A stretch of DNA of 25,989 bases, taken from positions 1 to 25,989 of IMG/VR virus record IMGVR_UViG_3300010885_001744; one strand, written 5' to 3'. Made by a program: the position numbers and the translations under genes. Position 1 is the stretch's first letter; every line of letters begins with the position of its first letter. Source of the DNA: a virus. Below are positions 15,701 to 20,429 of the stretch, one piece after another. The notes beneath the pieces are model-generated. The model ran no database searches. It saw nothing but the letters and a program-made list of their open reading frames with translations, and was not told the DNA's origin.

Positions 15701-18222
15701 CAGGTTCAGCACAGGCAATGACAATGGTTGCAATGATGAGTAACGTAACTGCTCCAAATGTGTTCCAAGCACAACCATTACCGATAACATTTACAACTGG
15801 CTCAAGCACATATACACTAAACACTGGTGTTGTTACTGTAGCATATGCTACAGCAATTAACACTAATTTAGTAACTTGCTTATCAACAGCTGGTTTAACA
15901 ATTGGTATGCCAATATCATTCAGTGCTACACTAGGTAATATAGCATCAGCTACTACATATTATGTCCTAACAATTAATAGTTCAACTACATTTACAGTAG
16001 CAACTACTTGGGGTGGACAGGTATTAATAATGACTAATGCTTACAACTATTCCTATGTACAGCCATCAACTGCTAACTTAACACTTGGGCAGCCGATGGT
16101 ATTTAACGGAACAGTATTTGGTGGTATTATTTCTTATAACACTTATTATGTAGCAACTATACCAACTACAACATCATTCACCCTTGCTAATAGCTTAATG
16201 GCAGCGATTGGTACTGCTGGTTCACCAACTCTAGTACAGACTACAGCAGCAACTGGTTATATGTTAGCTTATACTGCTAGCGGAAGCACAACAACTACAG
16301 GTGCTGTTGTGGGAGGTGCTAACAACGGTGCATTTGCATCAGGTAACTATGGCTTAGTACTTGGCACACAGTATATGATTACTTCTGTAGGTACAACTAC
16401 TTGGACTAGCTACGGTGCAGCAACTAACACTGTTGGTACAATCTTTACTTGTACTTCTCCAGGTGCTGCATACGGTCTTTCCGGTGCAATGATTGGTTCT
16501 GGTACAGGAACTGCTATAGAACTAGTAGGATTAATTGGAAATATGAATGCTCCAATTGCAGCAAATGCACCTGGTATATTTGTTGGTCCAACTATCACTG
16601 TTACAGGTATAAATGGTACACAGCTTTATACTCCAGGTAACACAAACTATCTAAGTGTTGGTCAGGCTGTAGTGTTCACTGGATATACTTTCATAAGTGG
16701 TATTACAGCAGGACAGACTTACTATATACAGAGCATTGTAAGCAGCAACGTGTTTACATTAAGTGCAACTAACGGTGGATCTGTATTAACATTTACTACT
16801 GGTAGCAATACATTAACTATGCAGATACTAAACAGCATAGGCACTAGCTTAGTACCATATCAGACTTACTATACACAATCTGTTCCTAACCCAATATCTT
16901 GGAGCATTAGCAGTACTAACGTACAGGCTCCAAACATATCAGTTAGTGCAGTTGCTACAGGTACAGCATTTACTACTGGTGCCTATACTATTACAGCAGT
17001 AACAGCTACTGGTAACTTAATTACTACAGCATCAACTGCTGGACTAGCTGCTGGACAACCTGTAATATTCCTAACAAGTCTAGGTAACTTAGCTGCATCA
17101 AGCACTGTATACTATATACTAACAGTTTACAGTTCTACACAGTTTACTGTAAGTTCTACTGCAACTGGACAGGTATTTAATCCAGGTACTGCTTCAGGTA
17201 GCGTAACTATGCAAATAGCTACTTCAAACCTAACAGCTGGACAGCAGATATCATTCTCAGGTAACGTTGGTTCAAGCGGTGTTGTAATTGGAACAAACTA
17301 TTACATACAGAGCCTAAATGCTAACTTGTATCAGTTTACTGTTGCAAGTACTCCAACAGGATCTGCACTATCGTGGACCGCTACTACATTTACTAGTAAT
17401 AGCGTAACTGCTAACTTTATTATTAATGCCACTACATTGACAACTAGTACAACTTCTACTGTATCATATCAGAGTAATATACTAACTCTTGCTACAGGCA
17501 GCAGCACTAGCTACTTGTTACCAAACCAACCAGTTGTGTTTACTAACACTTCAGGTAGTAACTGGTCAAGCTTAAACTCAATGTTGACTATTAACAGCAG
17601 CAGTACGTTCTCTTCAGCATATGTTGTAACAACTCTTGCTAACGGTAATACTGGTACAGTTACATTAAACTATGTAACAGGTAATACTGTTACTAACACA
17701 GCTACTACATTAACAACTGGAGCTTTCCCAGGATTAACTGTTAACCAACCAGTTGTGTTTTTTGGAACAGCAGCAGGCGGTCTTGTAATGGGTCAGACTT
17801 ATTACATAAGGGCAATTACTGCTGCTACAACAATAACATTATCAAGTACTCCAGGCGGCGCAGCTGTAGCAATTACTGCTGCTACTCCAGGTTCAGCAAT
17901 GTTAATGATTCCAGCTTACTATGTAAAGGCAGTTACTAGTAGTAATACACTACAAGTTACAGCTACACCAAACGGTACTGCTGTTGTAATACCAACAGCA
18001 TATGCTACTGGTACTAACGTAGTACAGATGACTCCAATGCCAATGAACACAGACTTTATCTACGGCGACGTAGCTATAGCTGCTCAGACTCAGGTAACAC
18101 AGAATGGTATATTAGTACCACCAAACACTTACTTGTATGTTTCGGGTGGTTTAACAGTATTTGGATCAGGTGCAGGTTCAAGTATGAACGTTATCGCAAT
18201 CGGTGTACAGGATCTAGTATAA
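9784..18222 (+). CDS. Giant repeat tail-fibre/adhesin protein (2812 aa)
   Basis: The ATG at 9784 has AGGAG at 9772-9776. Residues 1-95 form a distinct head (MTTAGKFGAQDLNGNPFNYQ, then VIVNTTFVNRTG) that probably attaches the protein. From about residue 95 to 2740 it is built of about two dozen diverged modules with the plan L-x-V-G-[QM]-P-V-V-F, a glycine-rich turn, YYV, S-x-T-x-F-T-[VI]-S, and G...L-T. Three copies of another module interrupt this series. The last 60 residues (PMPMNTDFIYGDVAIAAQTQ, then VPPNTYLYVSGG and MNVIAIGVQDLV) are non-repetitive and look like a tip. The protein is dominated by Thr, Ser, Ala, Gly and Val with very few charged residues. No peptidase, lyase or membrane segment was seen. 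Inferred role: a long beta-solenoid or beads-on-a-string fibre contacting the host. The frame is open throughout, with no sign of frameshift. Confidence 0.75.
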   Translation: MTTAGKFGAQDLNGNPFNYQQLVNPAITGPSNVIVNTTFVNRTGTANKARLALSSTALVPQTVSSTQGLYPITANQTNNAASVETQQILTIGSTSSVTNAFTTAPTTVTATATGTNQITCTSTNILSVGQPVVFSSPIGGLSANITYYVLNIVSNTNFTVSNVWNGAIVSLTSQAANVLMYQSTTNLVVGMPIQFHGTPFGGPAYNFNYYVNTIPTNNSFTVSLVPNSGSAFALTTVAAGTYGTFNAVPLTGSIFRPQINNPASVNVSNIVSATYNSIQGLSIGYANSTGNVLVTAAINITATFNQQSASPINPSVIFCSSTLTLTTGMPIVFSATSGGITSGTIYYVSQIHSSIAFNISATPGGPVLPLTSSTPAGMTAQQSTTFLQIGQPIVFNGGGVYGAGVANQAGVGGTVFGNLNVNTPYYVLTIPSSTTFTVSTVPGGSAVTLLTEGMNGTIVTAGSFKIGQRYVIVTTGTTTFTGIGAGGNSQGTVFVATGAGTGTGTAMVCTSYVAGGSLVAGVTYAIGYLGTVTSTNINTAAATGTTQLSVGGTATPYSAVGGFTYANPTGAAATNNQVISYFVATTTTTADGVFIPINPMVTTTANHIANPLTLASSSAVTSAFTMAAIAVTATAASTGYITCASTATLAIGMPVVFDTSFSTITAGTVYYVLTTPSSTTFQISATQITSTTPNVALFPLTTTSAQTVNMYQANTNLVVNVPMIFTGTTFGGVTAGQIYYVQNLLTNTVSGVAIPNAFQISTIYGGPALTLTTASGTMVGSVLPVVPTINVNASTASGSLTVGGVVGTYTNFLTTQFATCSATAGSAPYEITVNSTSWMSVGQPVVFSSTNSGSAIFASTSAIGSTNISGGTVYYVSNIDSLTAFQVSATYGGSPVALGSTSQTMYVYQATSNLNVGQPVVFTGATITDSSLALNTTYYVSSILGLAYFTVSSTIYGAPITLAGGGTNINSVQIGPRPLMTISGTVTSTGVTMMTYPVSATQQITNLITVNTTYPLMVGMPVVFSAATGLMAANQLFYVASIVNGTQFTVSSTKGGPVYVQNTTTGISANLQQSTTNLYLNQPLVFFATVASSSVSNATSVPTGLTNMVYGYTVYIRSFNSLVSFTISLSPNSSLPGATAATLISLSTGGVTNAFAFLPVTNNVISTLAYQTAPVAVTATSATAPYLITCASTAGFAIGQPVQFDIAIGGLAINTIYYVLTTPSSTTFNVSSTPFGGVVVTTAATGGTGNVWQSTAGLTVGSAIQFTTASSYFGLPTDTYKNYLAAGYSNLSAGLTFYVQSIPSFNTVILTLINASPASFGATSSSTAGAFGGVGMLPLGVGTFTSGVPASGAQSGAMYLNTISPVPPLIIGSTTTTSNLFTTQAIPVSATSATGNTITCTSTQYFYPGMPVVFSSGLGNLVSSTIYYVLTIPTTTTFTISASFNGTVFTQTTASGSVSVQQTALFLQINQPVVLQGTLLGNQITSYSISSVTTGGIVTLNSAVTLIAGSTITFNAGLTGGTGITAGATYYVTTSVTSSTTITISATYGGSAISIAGGSATGTTTVIINPMIGPIAGTTYYVTQVTSSTTFIVSQYVNGPVLSVLTSTGIQFSALTGPYRHFLISATSSAATPTLTLGTYSVFGTQSTNGTNLVIVNNTFAFYPGQPISVGGTSGVLITSVIYYVVNIYDQYRMTISIAPPSQYASPNSFGYIPTTNSIIYQTPNGTVLPVTTQTTTQTLYQSTAKLQLNQPVMFYGNLGGMTVLSNALVIGRTYTIVAVGDATFTSYGSAANTVGTVFTATTTGGGTSGLVYSGFLNTNAVLLPNTVYYVSSISGAGINANAITVSASPTYAGVNITSYISSVTNATPGVFTVSGLPFPLVVGQAITITGTATNGTTIGGGSATVNATYYVQTVPSATTFTLEAYPGSGNLAVAVSTSVAGWTFTLNGINPNISVNLSSASSAALGVSTVGAGSAQAMTMVAMMSNVTAPNVFQAQPLPITFTTGSSTYTLNTGVVTVAYATAINTNLVTCLSTAGLTIGMPISFSATLGNIASATTYYVLTINSSTTFTVATTWGGQVLIMTNAYNYSYVQPSTANLTLGQPMVFNGTVFGGIISYNTYYVATIPTTTSFTLANSLMAAIGTAGSPTLVQTTAATGYMLAYTASGSTTTTGAVVGGANNGAFASGNYGLVLGTQYMITSVGTTTWTSYGAATNTVGTIFTCTSPGAAYGLSGAMIGSGTGTAIELVGLIGNMNAPIAANAPGIFVGPTITVTGINGTQLYTPGNTNYLSVGQAVVFTGYTFISGITAGQTYYIQSIVSSNVFTLSATNGGSVLTFTTGSNTLTMQILNSIGTSLVPYQTYYTQSVPNPISWSISSTNVQAPNISVSAVATGTAFTTGAYTITAVTATGNLITTASTAGLAAGQPVIFLTSLGNLAASSTVYYILTVYSSTQFTVSSTATGQVFNPGTASGSVTMQIATSNLTAGQQISFSGNVGSSGVVIGTNYYIQSLNANLYQFTVASTPTGSALSWTATTFTSNSVTANFIINATTLTTSTTSTVSYQSNILTLATGSSTSYLLPNQPVVFTNTSGSNWSSLNSMLTINSSSTFSSAYVVTTLANGNTGTVTLNYVTGNTVTNTATTLTTGAFPGLTVNQPVVFFGTAAGGLVMGQTYYIRAITAATTITLSSTPGGAAVAITAATPGSAMLMIPAYYVKAVTSSNTLQVTATPNGTAVVIPTAYATGTNVVQMTPMPMNTDFIYGDVAIAAQTQVTQNGILVPPNTYLYVSGGLTVFGSGAGSSMNVIAIGVQDLV
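11152..11313 (+). repeat. GTGTGTA-type module, copy 1
   Basis: Residues about 457-510 of the giant fibre read GSFKIGQRYVIVTTGTTTFT, then GIGAGGNSQGTVFVATGAG and GTGTGTAMV. The plan is GxxYxI...GTTxFTxxGAxxNxxGTxFxAT followed by Gly-Thr pairs. The same module recurs twice later in the gene. From memory, this small module is scattered through many phage structural proteins. Confidence 0.6.
15076..15222 (+). repeat. GTGTGTA-type module, copy 2
   Basis: Residues about 1765-1813 read SNALVIGRTYTIVAVGDATF, then TSYGSAANTVGTVFTATTTG and GGTSGLVY. It interrupts a VGxPVVF-type module after QPVMFYGNLGGMTV; the YYVSSI strand of that module resumes downstream. This suggests loop insertion. Confidence 0.55.
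16345..16530 (+). repeat. GTGTGTA-type module, copy 3
   Basis: Residues about 2188-2249 read NYGLVLGTQYMITSVGTTTW, then TSYGAATNTVGTIFTCTSPG and, after an AAYGLSGAMIG extension, SGTGTAIEL. It matches copies 1 and 2 in the YxI...GTTxxT core and the NTVGTxFT strand. Confidence 0.6.
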
Positions 18223-18237
18223 GTTAACACTTATACT
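18216..18237. terminator. Hairpin spanning two convergent stop codons
   Basis: AGTATAAG (18216-18223) and CTTATACT (18230-18237) form a perfect 8-base stem with loop TTAACA. The stem covers the TAA of the giant fibre gene and, on the other strand, the TAA of the cupin gene. No T-tract follows on either strand, so it may protect RNA 3' ends or weakly terminate; it is not a classical intrinsic terminator. Confidence 0.45.
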
Positions 18238-18593
18238 GGATAACTAGGAAAAATCAAAAAAGTGTCGGCAAGCTTATCAGCTGTCGACACTTCTGATATC
18301 ATACTACCAGCAACTATTGCTTCTAATTGATGAGGTCTTAGAGGTTGGCAACGCCATACACTACCTTCAGTTAATACACTTTCTTTGATTTCTGCTGTAG
18401 CAGTATCTATCCATCTTAGGATAAATTTACCAGTATTAACAAACCAGGTTTTATCTTTTTCTTTATGGAAATGCATACTAGTCCTAGAACCAATCTGTTC
18501 AAAGACCATCATTTTAGCACAATACAAATCTGTATTTGCCCAAACAATTTCGTAACCCCAATTTTTTTTGATTAAACCTTCTTTATTTGACAT
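18231..18593 (-). CDS. Small cupin-fold protein (120 aa)
   Basis: The N-terminal LIKKNWGYEIVWAN matches the KxWGxE opening of type II mannose-6-phosphate isomerase-like cupins. Cupin motif 1 is H41-x-H43 (SMHFHKEKDKTWFVNTGKF) and motif 2 has His88 in PLRPHQL. The C-terminal EVST segment is also typical of the group. The usual motif-1 glutamate (position 48 by the spacing to Gly55) is lysine, so metal binding may use Glu45 or Asp47, or be lost. The length is that of a single cupin domain with no fused nucleotidyltransferase. Its substrate cannot be told. It has its own promoter-like sequence and terminator. The promoter spacing places the predicted transcript start at the ATG, and no ribosome-binding site is visible. 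It is unlike its structural neighbours and may modify sugar metabolism in the infected cell. Confidence 0.75.
   Translation of the reverse strand: MSNKEGLIKKNWGYEIVWANTDLYCAKMMVFEQIGSRTSMHFHKEKDKTWFVNTGKFILRWIDTATAEIKESVLTEGSVWRCQPLRPHQLEAIVAGSMISEVSTADKLADTFLIFPSYPV
18246..18292 (-). terminator. Intrinsic terminator inside the cupin 3' coding end
   Basis: Read on the minus strand, AAGTGTCG (18292-18285) pairs with CGACACTT (18267-18260) around an AGCT-GATA-AGCT inner hairpin. It is followed directly by a run of T and then GATTTTTCC (down to about 18246). The structure is encoded by the codons for EVSTADKLADTFLIF, so the polymerase would stop just before or around the stop codon at 18233-18231. 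Confidence 0.65.
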
Positions 18594-18599
18594 AAAGAT

Positions 18600-18628
18600 A
18601 TTATATTATGATAGCGTATATTTGTCAA
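18600..18628 (-). promoter_or_regulatory. Consensus sigma70-type promoter for the cupin gene
   Basis: On the minus strand TTGACA (18628-18623) and TATAAT (18605-18600) are separated by exactly 17 bases, so both hexamers and the spacing match the bacterial housekeeping consensus. The -35 hexamer overlaps the stop codon of the Nudix gene. A start site seven bases past the -10 falls on the A of the cupin ATG (18593), which predicts a leaderless message. Confidence 0.7.
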
Positions 18629-19065
18629 CTATCTGCTTTAATTAAATCCATCATTTCAAAAATAGTATCTAATTTAGCACGTACTATCTTACTGCTAACT
18701 GTATTTTTTATACCTTGGTGTACTGGTCTAGGCCATTTATCAATCGGACACCAAGCCCACCCCATATGCTCACTGCTCAATGTAGGAACAAATTCATCGC
18801 TTACTATACAAACATAAGTTTGGAAATTAAAATGATTGTCATCACTAACAAACATTTCTAGAGGAATTGATTTAATCGTATCAGGCATAAATCCAATTTC
18901 TTCAATAACTTCTCTCTGTAATCCTTGCCACACTGATTCGTCAGGATGTATCTTACCTCCTACTAAACCCCATATACCTTCTTTTTTTCCGGAAGCTTTT
19001 TGTAAAAGTAAAAATCTTTTGGTATTCCTACTTAAAAATAAAGCGCCACTGCTCTTTATTTTCAA
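18625..19065 (-). CDS. Nudix hydrolase (146 aa)
   Basis: The Nudix box GxxxxxExxxxxxxREUxEExGU is complete: G37, E43, R51, E52, E55, E56 and G58 in GKIHPDESVWQGLQREVIEE then IGF. The preceding GIWGLVGGKI is the usual entry strand. Such enzymes hydrolyse a nucleoside diphosphate linked to another group, using divalent metal held by the box glutamates; the substrate cannot be told here. The frame is closed by TAA just upstream of TTG at 19080. A second TTG at 19065 is preferred as start: it overlaps the upstream TGA as TTGA and has GGAG nine bases before it. The product then begins M(L)KIKSSGALFLSRNTKRFL. It is coupled to the gp15-like gene. Inferred role: nucleotide or cap-metabolite clean-up during infection. 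Confidence 0.85.
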   Translation of the reverse strand: MKIKSSGALFLSRNTKRFLLLQKASGKKEGIWGLVGGKIHPDESVWQGLQREVIEEIGFMPDTIKSIPLEMFVSDDNHFNFQTYVCIVSDEFVPTLSSEHMGWAWCPIDKWPRPVHQGIKNTVSSKIVRAKLDTIFEMMDLIKADS

Positions 19066-20429
19066 AGTATTAGTCTCCAATTACCAGCAAAATATTCGCC
19101 ATCGATACTTTTAGTCCAACTCATACCGTCCCATTTATACTGTATCTGTGTTTTTAAATTAAGTACGTATACAGTATCTTTAGTATTCTCACTGTTAAGT
19201 ACAACTACCCAAGAAGATCCGTCCCACATTATAATGTCATTAGCATTAGCAGTAAAATCATCTCCAGAAACACTTCTCCAAGCAGCAGGACCATATCCTG
19301 CAGGATTTTTACTACTGCCTATTGGGTTTAATATTAAGTATCTTATACCAGAAGCTACTTCGCCTGGATTATAAGTAAACGGATCGATGATAGCATCGAT
19401 ACTTCCCCTACCTTCAATTATAGTATTTGAAGGATACGTATCTGGATCCCAATTAACTAACATCACATTATTATCAACAGGATCAATAGTACAAGTTCCT
19501 ACAACATCATATCCTGTTGATTGTTTGAGATATATCTGGCTAACTCCAGCTTTAAATTCTCCATATATATCTAAAACAGATTGCCAATTTGTATCAGGGC
19601 CGTATTTTATATTTGGAGCTATGACTTCGTGACTGATATTTTCGTATCCGGCTAGTAGTTTTACTTGATTAGTGTAAACAAACACTCCAAAATTTCCTGG
19701 AGTAGCATTTACTCTAGCTGCTGGCCTGCCAAACATAAAATCTTTATCTATTTCACCAGGGGGCTCTGTAAAGATATTTGTGATAATACTAGTTATAACT
19801 CCCATACTTTTGACCTTAGCTGGCGGAGTTATCCATATCGGTGTATCAAACTCTAGTGTAGCAACATCGATTTCACTATCAACACCGACTGGAATAGTCC
19901 TATTACTCCACTGTACTTGGCTAAGATAAACAACTGTGAGACTAGTCCAGTCTACAAAATTATCAGTAGTTTGTATCTCTAGACTAGGATTAAACAATAC
20001 TAATATCTGTTCTAGTATCTGCATTTTTTGTTCAGTATTTGATGCCCATATATCTGCTTTTACTCTCAAATTAAATGGGGTAGGCATTATTCTTTCAATG
20101 GTATAATTCTGTCCTTGCACGTTTTCGTAACGACCTGTATCAGGATTTATCTTTCTTTCTCTTATGTATACATTTTGAGTATAACTAGAATCTTGTAATC
20201 TCTTTGTATCTAAACTAAGACCGTTTACATATAAACTTATCCTAGGAGCACTAGGCAATTTATTCTCGCTGTTATCTCTCAAGATGCTAGATACACTTCT
20301 ACTCATATCTCCATATAATACCGGAACAACTCTTTGTGTACCATCTCCTGCTTGGACTTTAAAGCCACTTAGCATCCTTATCATTTGAGATAGATATCGC
20401 CTTAATTGGCCGTCATAAAAGAACTCCAT
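19062..20429 (-). CDS. 15: T4 gp15-like tail terminator / sheath stabiliser, extended (455 aa)
   Basis: In T4, gp15 forms the hexamer that caps the tail tube and sheath before head joining. The N-terminal half follows T4 gp15: an opening FFYDGQLRRYLSQMIRML, a VPVLYGD strand, MPTPFNLRVKADIWASNTEQ (116-135), ILEQILVLFNPSLEI (138-152) and TLEFDTPIWITPPAKVKSMG (191-210). T4 gp15 has about 270 residues and the homology seems to end near 225. The remaining 230 residues are an extension with fibre-like WDGSSW and WDGMSW motifs near the C-terminus. The ATG overlaps the stop of the upstream gp14-like gene by one base (TAATG), and the 3' end overlaps the Nudix gene. The identification rests on my recollection of the T4 sequence. 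Confidence 0.7.
   Translation of the reverse strand: MEFFYDGQLRRYLSQMIRMLSGFKVQAGDGTQRVVPVLYGDMSRSVSSILRDNSENKLPSAPRISLYVNGLSLDTKRLQDSSYTQNVYIRERKINPDTGRYENVQGQNYTIERIMPTPFNLRVKADIWASNTEQKMQILEQILVLFNPSLEIQTTDNFVDWTSLTVVYLSQVQWSNRTIPVGVDSEIDVATLEFDTPIWITPPAKVKSMGVITSIITNIFTEPPGEIDKDFMFGRPAARVNATPGNFGVFVYTNQVKLLAGYENISHEVIAPNIKYGPDTNWQSVLDIYGEFKAGVSQIYLKQSTGYDVVGTCTIDPVDNNVMLVNWDPDTYPSNTIIEGRGSIDAIIDPFTYNPGEVASGIRYLILNPIGSSKNPAGYGPAAWRSVSGDDFTANANDIIMWDGSSWVVVLNSENTKDTVYVLNLKTQIQYKWDGMSWTKSIDGEYFAGNWRLIL

Larger units (their letters stand above)
10060..18000 (+). repeat. About two dozen VGxPVVF...YYV...FTVS modules
   Basis: Typical units read LSVGQPVVFSSPIGGL then ITYYVLNIVSNTNFTVS, LAIGMPVVFD then TVYYVLTTPSSTTFQIS, and LTIGMPISFSATLGNI then TYYVLTINSSTTFTVA. 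I count about 24 recognisable VGxPVxF cores. They often occur as unlike pairs: one preceded by a TATxxxxITCxST stretch, the next by a YQSTTNL stretch. That gives an alternating two-module superrepeat. Some units are expanded by loops of 20-60 residues. Confidence 0.75.

Noticed and set aside
9837-16598. Minus-strand and alternative-frame open frames inside the fibre genes
   Set aside because: They mirror the Thr/Ser/Ala/Val-rich codons of the plus-strand genes, have no ribosome-binding sites and show no domain pattern.
18608-19114. Plus-strand open frames opposite the Nudix gene
   Set aside because: The minus strand carries a complete Nudix box; the plus-strand products have no recognisable features.
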